Position numbers and translations under genes: made by a program. Shown piece after piece: positions 24,101 to 30,800 of a DNA stretch of 64,000 bases. The stretch covers positions 8,124,846 to 8,188,845 of the forward strand of contig NC_088779.1 of NCBI RefSeq assembly GCF_954871325.1, in the 5' to 3' direction. Source of the stretch: Gordionus sp. m RMFG-2023 (lineage: Eukaryota; Nematomorpha; Gordioida; Chordodea; Parachordodidae). Under the pieces are notes generated by a model. The model was given only the letters and a program-made list of their open reading frames with translations, was not told where the DNA came from and did not search any database. Position 1 is the first letter of the stretch; each line of letters starts with the position of its first letter.

Positions 24101-24900
24101 CAAAATGATTTCGAATTATAGAGTCGGATATAGTTAATCAACGCACTTGGCAATGCATCGCGCTTTATTGAAAATTATTTTAAAAAACCTAGTCAGTTTA
24201 CTTTATAATTTTATTATAAAGGTTCGGAAAATTATAAGCTGTCATTCCGGTTAGATTTTATTACGCATTTCAAATAAGTAGTATACAATTTTGACCCCAA
24301 TTATTTTTTCATATTTTTTATTTATGTACACTTATTTTGATAAAATAATTTCTTTTAACATTAATTTCGAATATTGCAATGGTCATTCTTTTTGAATAAA
24401 ATATTTTTTTGTGTTACTTTTTTTAAAAAAAGAATAAAAAGAAGTGAAAAAGAATATCTTTGAAAATTAATTATAGGGTTATGGCCATCAGCGACGATAC
24501 TCTGAAATTAAAAATATGTTTGACACTTTTAAATATTTAAAATAATTTTATATTTGGGAATTCCTCCCATCTCCTGTTTCTTAGTGAATTTTACAATCGT
24601 TTTCTTTTTCATAAATTTTATAGATACCATACAATCAAACCACTAATTTTATTATGTGTAAAATATATCAATTTATTTTCTGTATAAGTATATCATCTAA
24701 CACTGTACTTTACGACTCCCTTGGATTCATTTTTTACAAAATTAATAAAAATTTATGCTTAATAAATATAGGAGGCAGTAAACGAAAATCTTGTCACAAT
24801 GTATTTAAACGCCGAAAAATGTGGGCATACATTAGCCGAAATGATGCTAAATCAGGGTGCCTTAGAAATTTTAACCAAGGTTAGGGAAGGGAACTTATAA
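3106..24900 (+). CDS. HMBS: hydroxymethylbilane synthase (porphobilinogen deaminase), 11 coding exons
   Basis: Joins four porphobilinogens into hydroxymethylbilane, the third step of haem synthesis; a cytosolic enzyme. Exons: 3106-3147, 3186-3255, 3298-3347, 3389-3522, 3581-3661, 3703-3778, 3879-3989, 4257-4415, 6194-6262, 6410-6502, 24772-24900. They join in phase to 337 residues (human 361). Seen: start [14 protein letters not shown] then [34 protein letters not shown] with the catalytic Asp; GTSSLRR and RGNINTR (substrate-binding arginines); AVGQG; and [10 protein letters not shown] with the Cys that carries the dipyrromethane cofactor. The last exon gives the C-terminal domain helix ([18 protein letters not shown], then TKVREGNL and stop), matching GISLAxxLLxxGAxxIL of the family. 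An in-frame TAA precedes the ATG at 3100-3102. If the last intron is not removed, a stop at 6515-6517 gives a 299-residue form lacking this helix. Introns lengthen from 38 bp to 18.3 kb. Confidence 0.95.
4416..6193 (+). other. HMBS intron 8
   Basis: A 1778-bp AT-rich intron. It holds a fragment of the GGCCC-type repeat family at about 4680-4740 (gcaggccctggcccagat) and a weaker one near 5690. No exon or ORF of note. Confidence 0.6.
7184..7888. mobile_element. short hAT-like element with GACCGGTC termini
   Basis: Left end cagggttggctaatcgg followed by tcaattgaccggtcaaat; right end atttgaccggtcaaatac then acaaccttg. These form inverted repeats with a CAGGGTTG/CAAGGTTG tip typical of hAT ends. 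No clear target duplication was found, so one edge may be altered. About 705 bp; no meaningful ORF. Confidence 0.45.
8058..9468. mobile_element. 1.41-kb non-autonomous hAT-like element
   Basis: Perfect 8-bp target duplication ctaaaaat at 8050-8057 and 9469-9476. Tips are tagtgctgtaaac (left) and gtttacaacacta (right). The ends hold several copies of a GAACGCGTTC palindrome, probably transposase binding sites. No coding capacity seen. A related left tip (tagtgctgtaaat) stands alone at 6943 and a related right tip at about 12403-12417. They could be the ends of an intermediate nested copy, but their flanks match only 6 of 8 bases. Confidence 0.75.
9735..10142 (-). pseudogene. Tc1/mariner-type (DDE_3) transposase relic
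   Basis: On the minus strand, in one frame with a single stop, it reads [16 protein letters not shown], then [15 protein letters not shown] with the first catalytic Asp, then [15 protein letters not shown] and [16 protein letters not shown]. After one frameshift come [16 protein letters not shown] (second Asp), then [10 protein letters not shown]. The order FLDETGxNLH - SKGxNVSxLC - VMDNxxIH is that of IS630/Tc1-mariner DDE transposases found in many invertebrates. It lacks the N-terminal helix-turn-helix and a readable third acidic residue, and lies inside the 6598-12524 composite. Confidence 0.7.
10709..11439. repeat. 731-bp foldback palindrome
   Basis: Two arms of about 350 bp are near reverse complements, meeting around 11070-11090; both outer ends are the self-complementary tagccggcta. 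Shared landmarks include ttgtaaacaaaatat, aacatgatgttatatta and aatgcatgtt / aacatgcgtt in mirror order. It looks like a foldback element or a long-TIR element with almost no unique centre. No ORF. Confidence 0.75.
13333..14526. mobile_element. unclassified DNA element with ~100-bp inverted ends
   Basis: The left end at about 13333-13443 (with cactcgtttaaa and taactaaattt) is matched in reverse complement at about 14430-14526 (aatttagttatt, tttaaacgagtg). Inside are short open stretches on the plus strand: one from ATG 13757 to 13921 (with [17 protein letters not shown]) and one around 13970-14176. I do not recognise either; they may be transposase remnants. A 222-bp MITE sits inside it at 13511-13732. 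Confidence 0.5.
13511..13732. mobile_element. 222-bp MITE, family copy 1
   Basis: Terminal inverted repeats of about 55 bp (TAATGTTGTTAAA ... TTTAACAACACTA; inner part with GAGCCGATTTTTAAAAACGG) lie between a perfect 9-bp target duplication, tgatatgag, at 13502-13510 and 13733-13741. Nine bases fits Mutator-type elements; an 8-bp reading (hAT) is also possible. Two more copies lie at 29291 and 29732. Confidence 0.8.
14606..14847 (+). other. unassigned exon-like ORF in the HMBS intron
   Basis: About 78 open codons with unusually GC-rich, codon-like composition end just before a possible donor (AAA|GTATGATG at 14842). The peptide is acidic and hydrophilic, e.g. [17 protein letters not shown] and [17 protein letters not shown] possible acceptor AACAG ends at 14617, but its phase (1) does not match the preceding HMBS exon (phase 0), so it is not a simple HMBS cassette exon. 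No homology recognised; it could be a remnant of an element or of another gene. Confidence 0.25.
15121..15200 (-). mobile_element. possible tRNA-derived SINE head
   Basis: On the minus strand TCGG-TTCAAAC-CCGA forms a T-arm-like hairpin with a consensus loop and contains GGTTCAAACCC, a good RNA polymerase III B box. An A-box-like TGACCTTAAAGG lies upstream. There is no acceptor stem, so it is not a working tRNA gene. Confidence 0.35.
15213..15306 (+). mobile_element. LTR-like tail fossil, second copy
   Basis: About 90 bp similar (roughly 85% by eye) to the tail at 22197-22297: catatatggtaatatatg, then aacctggaaaaaagaaat, then catacattcattca. It stands alone with no coding part, as a solo-LTR-like scar. 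It is broken or solitary and moderately old judging by the divergence. Confidence 0.4.
15439..15963. mobile_element. 525-bp inverted-repeat element with internal duplication
   Basis: Perfect 8-bp target duplication gttataaa at 15431-15438 and 15964-15971. The ends are about 50-bp inverted repeats built from AAACCCC/GGAAAATAAACCCC blocks. Inside, a 79-bp segment occurs twice in direct orientation (15617-15695 and 15776-15854), identical as far as I can read. No ORF. Probably a non-autonomous hAT-type element. Confidence 0.75.
16046..16262. repeat. tandem GGCCCGGCCCGG subterminal repeats
   Basis: Six blocks of ggcccggcccgg (the last reads ggcccggctcgg), about 30-40 bp apart and separated by AT tracts. 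They are subterminal repeats of the hAT element, a likely transposase-binding region. They stand out sharply in this AT-rich DNA. Confidence 0.8.
16718..17026 (-). CDS. BED-type zinc-finger ORF of a hAT element
   Basis: 102 residues. Residues about 28-73 form a BED finger: SEIWAKFNI (the aromatic W..F pair), GYVQCKNC (first Cys pair), then [10 protein letters not shown] (His and final ligands). BED fingers are the DNA-binding heads of hAT transposases. The ORF stops soon after the finger, with no dimerisation or DDE region following, so it is a truncated transposase or the first exon of one. Its start codon lies 79 bp from the 4.4-kb insertion. Confidence 0.7.
   Translation of the reverse strand: MAQNTNDIINKIKYNIYSFRNTNNNLKSEIWAKFNIIIDENKKNIGYVQCKNCSSILSYNYKHGTSHLKRHKCDGKSMKINNFFTPEKPTYECNIKYLKIIK
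17105..17705. repeat. left 601-bp terminal inverted repeat
   Basis: Reverse complement of 20899-21499 with few differences; contains gatggcgctcctttataaaa and the outer tip gggtaattccatacc. Confidence 0.85.
17931..18330 (+). pseudogene. N-terminal part of the transposon protein
   Basis: From ATG at 17931 it reads [18 protein letters not shown], then after a frame break [18 protein letters not shown], then [18 protein letters not shown]. The CANPF...C and CDKCRKRL cysteines suggest a small zinc-binding head, as I recall for full-length members of this family. Frame breaks separate it from the next piece. Confidence 0.5.
18331..19077 (+). pseudogene. middle part of the transposon protein
   Basis: An open frame of 248 residues. 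Recognisable blocks: [31 protein letters not shown]; then [40 protein letters not shown] and [17 protein letters not shown], the last with closely spaced Cys and His residues. The order 'SRVxPGKxD - QKRxLL.NLKELY - FSK.xxLRPK - [13 protein letters not shown]' is the signature of an uncharacterised protein family I know from other invertebrates. The final residues (WKASMA) come from the SINE inserted at about 19063, so the true frame is cut there; the stretch from about 18840 is also less family-like. Confidence 0.65.
19063..19225 (+). mobile_element. tRNA-derived SINE
   Basis: Starts gcctctatggcctagtagg with an A box (TGGCCTAGTAGG, 19070-19081) and a perfect B box (GGTTCGAATCC, 19114-19124) inside a CCGGG/CCCGG T-arm. 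There is no 3' acceptor strand matching the 5' end, and an unrelated body follows, ending in AT-rich sequence. So it is a SINE head, not a tRNA gene. The body end is approximate. It interrupts the transposon gene, so it is younger than that element. Confidence 0.7.
19365..19790 (+). repeat. 209/212-bp tandem duplication inside the transposon gene
   Basis: Copies at 19365-19573 and 19579-19790 differ, as far as I can read, by a 3-bp indel (gat) and are otherwise near-identical, so the duplication is recent. It repeats the stretch coding [10 protein letters not shown] ... [11 protein letters not shown] ... EQQSSFH. Confidence 0.85.
19736..20827 (+). CDS. DDE-like transposase core, C-terminal ORF of the 4.4-kb transposon
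   Basis: 363 open residues from ATG 19736 to a stop at 20825-20827. Key blocks: [20 protein letters not shown] (Asp in CDFSEN), [47 protein letters not shown] (Asp in FSDG), [17 protein letters not shown] then [12 protein letters not shown]. Two Asp-containing beta-strand-like blocks and a later acidic block look like an RNase H-fold DDE/DDD core; that reading is inference. The same frame continues upstream of the ATG until a TGA where a Trp would be expected ([14 protein letters not shown]), so this is the C-terminal half of a longer protein. Unlike the upstream part, this half is intact over 1.1 kb. Confidence 0.7.
   Translation: MNILICHSFICEQQSSFHNNLKNSLENNHYLIICDFSENYSFIVQDEVQGYHWTTSQATLHPFSIYYKIGNLINNLSFVVISESLIHNTVSFHLFQSHLINFLKNKFDTPPEKIYYFSDGSAAQYKNRKNFINVCYHEIDFGVQAEWHFFSTAHGKSACDGILKRLVAKASLQRPYTDQIITPLHKYAEEHIKGINFSYATIPEYEEEEMRLRERFSKAISIPGTQKIHAVFPIGLTKLKTKVYSNSQTFVVKNIIYQREDLLIEDLLIDEIRGYVTCVYDNDWWLGFVQEVNVIRDEINFLHPKGPANSFVYPAAQDLLYIPKNNILTIVNPSTATGRTYNLSQNEIIMASKQLNLRKTENK
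20899..21499. repeat. right 601-bp terminal inverted repeat
   Basis: Mirror of 17105-17705, ending tatggaattaccc. Confidence 0.85.
21525..21602. repeat. second copy of a 78-bp hAT leader segment
   Basis: Similar to 17027-17104 (gatattcctttatttgattg ... taatact). The first copy ends exactly where the 4.4-kb transposon starts. Before the insertion this was probably a tandem duplication of about 100 bp in the hAT 5' leader, with the transposon landing in the tact at the junction. Confidence 0.7.
21880..22297 (+). mobile_element. LTR-retrotransposon fossil: gag zinc knuckle plus LTR-like tail
   Basis: A plus-strand stretch carries a CCHC zinc knuckle ([14 protein letters not shown], spacing C-x2-C-x4-H-x4-C), the nucleocapsid signature of Gag proteins of LTR elements. 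A purine-rich tract follows at about 22172-22196, then a TG...CA-bounded tail (about 22197-22287) repeated at 15213-15306. No protease, reverse transcriptase or integrase is visible nearby. It is a broken, partial copy; copia-like versus gypsy-like cannot be decided from this much. Moderately old. Confidence 0.6.
22908..23058. repeat. three direct copies of a ~50-57-bp unit
   Basis: The unit aaatattttgcctta / attaattgtataagttt / cttaacatatacat occurs at about 22908, 22958 and 23015. The last copy ends at the target duplication of the 23059 MITE. Confidence 0.7.
23059..23293. mobile_element. 235-bp GGCCC-type MITE
   Basis: Ends cagaaacttgcag and ctgcaggtatctg; flanks atatacat (23051-23058) and atatactt (23294-23301), a 7-of-8 duplication. 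Internal GGCCCGGCCC blocks link it to the hAT at 16033. Non-coding. Confidence 0.7.
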
Positions 24901-25760
24901 AAAAAATAGGAAATTTTATATTTAAATTACATTTTTTTAGAAAATATTTTATAAATCACAATTTTATTTTAGACCAATTTTTACTTTCTTATTTTGTATT
25001 TTAAGCAATAGATTTTTATCTTAAAAAATTACATAAAGATATTTAACTTGTATAAAAAAGCGCCCATATTTTAACATCACGTAACCTAATTGTAATCAAC
25101 TCCCAAAAAAGCACATTAAGTTGATTAGTTTTTTTTTTATAACAGCAGAAAATGTCAATTTTATATTTCATATTTTCAACTATAAAATATAAATCGTCGT
25201 TTGTATTGTTTGTTATAAATTAAAATTTGCAAAATCAATATTATTTGTTACATTTTAATTTCTCATGATCCGATCAGTTTTGAATAAATTATCCTGTGTC
25301 TCACTGTTTGTTTATTGTATTGAAATAATATCTTATATTATTTTATAACTTCGATAGCTAAATAAATTAGAAATTCGTTATTACGTCTGGACCAATCCTC
25401 TTAAATAAAAAGACCGGTCCAGGTCTAAGACTGAACCGTCGACCTTCATTACCTTTTACTGGAGCCAAAATCATTTTCTTTAAGGAAAAAATTGTTAATA
25501 GGATATAGAACTATTGAATTTATTATTCATCAAATGGATACATATAAATAAAGGCAGGATAAGAAGCTTCGACAAGAGTATAAAATTTTTTTTTTAATAA
25601 TAATCCTAATGTTAAGGTAGCTAGCTTCACAAAAAAAACTCGATGCTTACTAGATTCGAGCCAATATCTATGAGGTTAGGATATACGTTCCACCCACAGA
25701 CGCTTCTCGAAGAACGAAAATTTTTAAATATATAAAATAACCATATGTGGCAATGCCGAT

Positions 25761-26118
25761 TAGTGATCTGCATCGGGCCTAATTTTTCAAGCCAGGCCTG
25801 AAATTTTTTAAAAAAGTTTTACCGGCTAGGCCCGAACCCGAAATTTTCTTTTAAAAAAATTATGGACCCGGCCTGGCCCGAATTTATTTTTATAATTACT
25901 CAAAATAAAAGACATATGTTATATGTCGTTTAGTTTCAATAAATAAAATCAAATATTTTTATTTTACAATAAAAATTCAATATAAAATTGATAAATTTAA
26001 ATATATTTTAAAAAAATTCCAAGGTCCGACCCTACTCGTCCCGAATTTTTTTTAAAAATGTTAGGCCCAGCCCAAACCCGATTTTTGGGCCGGGCCGGGC
26101 CTAACTTTGCAGATCTAT
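25761..26118. mobile_element. 358-bp GGCCC-type MITE
   Basis: Inverted ends tagtgatctgcatcgggcc and ggccgggcctaactttgc / agatctat, between direct copies of aatgccgat at 25752-25760 and 26119-26127 (9 bp; 8 bp if one base is chance). Same GGCCC internal repeats as its relatives. Confidence 0.7.
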
Positions 26119-26792
26119 AATGCCGATACAAATAAAAAAGAGGGTAAAATAACACTGCCTTTTGTAATAACCCGGCTCAGAATTTATTTATAGCTGAGGA
26201 ATTTTTAAAATTTCATTATTTTGAATAATAATTTTAACTTGTATTCTGCAAATTATTTAAATGGGAAATTGAAAATTATGAGCAGTAAATGAATATTAAA
26301 CACTCCTCCATTTCATTATCCCAATTGATATAATTTAAATCTATTTTTTTTCTTTCAAATAGGCCCATAAAACCATACCATTTTTCTGTACATTAAGGGC
26401 CAGCAGATCTCTCAAACCATTTTTATGTAGATTAAGGGCCAACAGATCTCTGCCTATTGTATAAACAAATATTTATTTAGAATAATTAGCCTTGGTATCA
26501 GCCAAACGGTGTGGGTAAAGGTTAAAAAGTTTTCATGCATTTTTATAAAAAAAAATATGTAATGAAAATAAAAAAAATAATAAATGTAAACAACTTTTGC
26601 AAAAAAAACAGTTAGTCCTAAGATAAATTGATTCCCTATTTTTATTCTGAATTAAAAAAAATTTATGCCACAATACTTATTACTAGCTAGACCAAATTGA
26701 AATATATTCCAAATTTAATTTTTTTGATCAGGCATGTCAAACTAATTTGATATGTATTTTCATTTCCGATAAAATGATATAAACTACAAATT

Positions 26793-27053
26793 AAAGCATT
26801 TGCACCGCATGGCCCGATTTTTTTTAAAAAAAAAATGGCCCAGGGCTTTATATTTTCAGGTCCAGTCCGGATTTTTTTTAAAATATATTACATTTATTTT
26901 TAATTTTTTTAGCTAATAATGGCGATTTAAAATATTTAGTTTCAAAAATGGCCTGGATAAATTTAAAAAGAAAATTATAGGCCCAGCAGAGTATATTTAA
27001 AAAATTAAAATACAGCCCGACTCGCATACTTGGACTGGGTCTGCAGGTTCATG
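26793..27053. mobile_element. ~260-bp GGCCC-type MITE, decayed
   Basis: Left part gcatttgcaccgcatggccc, right part gactgggtctgcaggttc, and an interior (agctaataatggcga) shared with the 23059 copy. No clean target duplication; more diverged than its relatives. Confidence 0.5.
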
Positions 27054-27864
27054 AGTAATCACTATTTTTTAAATATAATATAACCAAATGTGGCAGTTTC
27101 GATCCAAGTAAAAAAATCACTTGCCTATGGTAGTAACCTATTTCTTAAACGGTATTGTATAAAATAAGATTAATAAATTTGTCTTTAATTTTTAAAAATA
27201 TTTTAAGGTTTAGTTCTGAGGTGCTATTTTTAAACAAAATGTATCTAAACCAAAAATGGCAATTATATATATATAAATATTAAGTTATCCTTGTCTTCCT
27301 AGGGTGGTGGAGAAACAAGGCGGCCAGAGGGGTGCGGTAAAAAGCAGATGGATTTTCATTTTAAAAGGGCCAACCCACCTGAAAAAATATTCTAATCGAG
27401 ATATCTAGATACTGCTATCAAAATCATATTTTTAAATTGCGAATATTATTATTGAACATAATGAAAATATTTCCAATCGTTATATAATTAAAGGCGTGAT
27501 AAGTATAAGTGTCGAGTGTAGTATCAAAATATATTTATTTTTTTTAATATAAATTTTTATAATTGAAATGTCAAGGGTAAAATTTGTTTAAATTATAAAT
27601 TAAAAGAATATATCGCTAAAAATATTTTCTAATTAGAAATGACCGGTGTTTATAAGTGTTTTCAATTTCTTCTCTTTATTAGGCAAAATACTCGATTCCG
27701 TATTTGTACAGTAGTGATTTTTTTTATAAATTACAATCTTATAAAGGTCATCCATTAGGGTTATCATCATTATTATATAGAAAATTATAGATTAAAAAAA
27801 ATTAAATTAGATAAAAAGATTTTATATATTAAAATAGAATTTGTTAATATATTAAGATTTGCGT

Positions 27865-30800
27865 TTAATTTTTCATCAAGGAATGGATAACTGATTTTGT
27901 GTCCAGGTTTTTCAAGTCAGTGTAAGTTTGTCCAGTACCCACAAATAAGATTGGCTGCCCAGATATATAAGTCATCGAAATAGCAGCGCCAACCTTTTAA
28001 ATGTTTATGTTAAAGAGCATAAAATGTTTAAGAAAAAACGATTGGTAAATTATTACCAGTCTGATAGCAAGATGATTGAAAATTTGGCAGAAATATAAAT
28101 TTGGTATATATCTATTTTAAAATAATATAAACCCAAGGCAAAACTACGTTAAAAATAAAATCATAATGGCCTGGTACCTACCCGCTCAGGTTCTTTTATA
28201 ATTTATTTATATCTGCAACATTTATTTTTAAACTGCTAAATTTTTTTGATCAGTTACTTATAGTTTTAATTAACAAAATAGTTATTATAATATTTTAAAA
28301 TAAATGATTATTATCCTTATTAGCTCCTCATTTTATTCTACGATCTATAAATAAGTGTTACCAACAAAACCAACTGTGTACACAAGATCGGGGAGGATTT
28401 GTCTCCATATATCTTTTAGAAAGATAGAATAAGGGAAAATAGAGAGCATAAAATATTTAGGGCATCTAAATGACTTTCTAATATGAATACGCTGAGTTAA
28501 AAAGAAAATATTCATATATAAACCTTATCATCTATCGTGTCAAATTTGGTGAGGAGAATTCCATCTATGAGCCTGGGTTCTGTATCGTCCGAAAAATTTG
28601 CTAGTGATCTGTTAAACTTAACTAATTGATCTATAGCTTCGTTACCGACCAATGCCTCGCCAACAAATAGAATCAGATCGGGACGATTCACTTTTATCAA
28701 CTTTTAATATGTATAATTTTTTAAAAAATATTTAAAATGGTATTTATTATTATTTTTGTATAATCAACCTAGTTTAAAGACACAATTTTTTTTTTTTTAA
28801 TTCAGTATTTTCCATAAGTTTTTAAAAATTAGAGGACACTAATATTTTATCTCGTTTCGTGGGAAAAAAACATCGTAAATATCAAGATCTGGGATTAGAA
28901 ATAAAACTATTTTTTGTTTAAATCCACGCATTTTTATATTATGTTTTTATAATAAATCTTGTAAATTTCCCTTTTAAATTAAATAAAATAAGATATGATC
29001 AAACTTTGGCCAATGCACACATCAAGGGTTCGTTATCCTGCATTCTGCCGGCCGTGTCCACCAAAACGACGTCAAATCCATTTTCTTTAGCTTTTTAAAT
29101 AATTAACGCCATATAAACAAATAATAAGTTCCTCTTTCTGAATTATTACGTGCTTTTAAATGATACTCAAATTTTTTTTTTAATTGATCAAACCAAAAAC
29201 TAATGTAGGAAAATCAATTATAAAAAACTGTAAAAAATAAAAATTTAATTTATTAATTATTCGCCCTTAATTTAAAACAAAACCATTTTATAGTGTTGTT
29301 AAATGGCTCGATTTGAGCAGATTTTTAAAAACGGCTAAATCAATATTTAAGCCAGAAAAATATCGCCTAAGCCTTGAGATTTAGCTAATTGATGATGCAA
29401 ACCTTCCTGCCATCTATGAGTGAAAATATTCAGACTTGCGTTAGATTTTTCCTGATAAAATATCGAGTTAGCCGTTTTTAAAATCGGTTCCTTCAAATCA
29501 AGTCATTTAGCAACACTACTATTTATATTATTAAAAGAAGCATGACAATTATCAACGTTTCGCAATTTTATTTTAATAAGTAGTTTATATATAGTTTTAT
29601 TTTAGAATACAAGTATATAATAAAAATTATAATGAGACAAAAATTACTGGTAAAAAAATTGCAAAAGTCTCTCTCTCTATTTTTTTTCAATTAAAAAATT
29701 TTTTATCATTTATTCTTTGGGTCTGTGTATATCGTGTTGTTAAGCTACTAGATTTGAGCCGATTTTTAAAAACGACGAACTCAATATTTTATCCACAAAA
29801 ATATTACACAAGCATAAAGATTTGCTCATAAGGTTTGGACTTCTATTAGCGAAATCTAATGCAATATTTTTTTGGCTTAAATATTTATTCAGCCTTTTTT
29901 AAAAATTGGCTCGAATCGACTTTAACAACACTATGGGGTTGTGGTGGTAGACTTTAATGCTATAATTTGATATAATAACGAATTATTTGTACCGATTTTA
30001 TGTTTTTTTTATTTTACGAAAACAAAAAAGCAAAACAAAAAGATGACTATTTGTCTTCTTCTCGTTCAATAAAATCACGCGAAATTTAAAATTTTTTAGA
30101 TATCCATTTATATATTTAAAATGGCAATCACATTTTGTTTTATTTCGTTACGAACTGAAAAGGGTTGTTTGCTGTTCTCTGTTAACGAAATGCAACCGGT
30201 TTGTCCAATTAACCCTTTCATTCACGTCGGAACAGAAAATGTAGATTTATAACGCCCACTTTTTTTGTTAAATATGACAAATACTCTTAGTGATCTTTAA
30301 AAGTTTTCCTATTTCTAAAAAAACATACTATTTGGCATCATGGCATAAAATTATGTCTTAATATTTTAACAAAAAATCGCGCCATAACAAGGGACCCTTT
30401 TCCCATTTTTTAATCAATGTGAATGATGCATATCGGGATTTAAAATTTTGAAGTAATCTTGTAAAAAAAATTCTTAGTGGCCACCACTGAAAAATATATA
30501 ACTGAACAGGATAAAATAAGCAGAATTGCACGACCAAAAGGATGAAAATACAAAGATGATGTGCAATTCTTATTTGCTATTCTAATATAATCATTACTAT
30601 TTATATAGAATTATGTATTATCTCGCGAATAAGATAATTAATGTTTTATTAATTTACAGTCACCGGTTATTGATATAATTTTTATTACACAAAAATAATA
30701 ATTAAATTATAGTCTTGTAAGATTCAATGTCAAAGTTCTATTAATAATATTTAAAATTGAAGTATAAAGAATAATATTTTTTAAGAGACAAGTTAGGTTT

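Larger units (their letters stand above)
6503..24771 (+). other. HMBS intron 10, 18.3 kb, filled with mobile elements
   Basis: Donor GTAAAA follows codon AGA at 6500-6502; acceptor AATATAG ends at 24771; both flanking exons are in phase 0. Almost every recognisable feature in the interval is a transposon or relic, described separately. Stretches with nothing recognisable: 12525-13332 (apart from a poly-C run near 12645), 22298-22907 and 23302-24771. Confidence 0.85.
24901..27864. other. region between converging HMBS and SRPRA genes
   Basis: About 3 kb of AT-rich DNA holding two GGCCC-type MITEs. A direct repeat (ccatttttctgtacattaag / ccatttttatgtagattaag, each followed by ggccarcagatctct) lies at about 26375-26438. 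A GC-richer patch at 27301-27380 (caaggcggccagagg) resembles the end of a DNA transposon. A weak tRNA-like stretch on the minus strand lies near 25635-25690. No gene seen. Confidence 0.5.

Noticed and set aside
24654-24884. 76-codon open frame over the HMBS last exon
   Set aside because: It is in a different frame from the HMBS C-terminal codons at 24772-24900, which match the enzyme family and splice in phase; the longer frame is a shadow.
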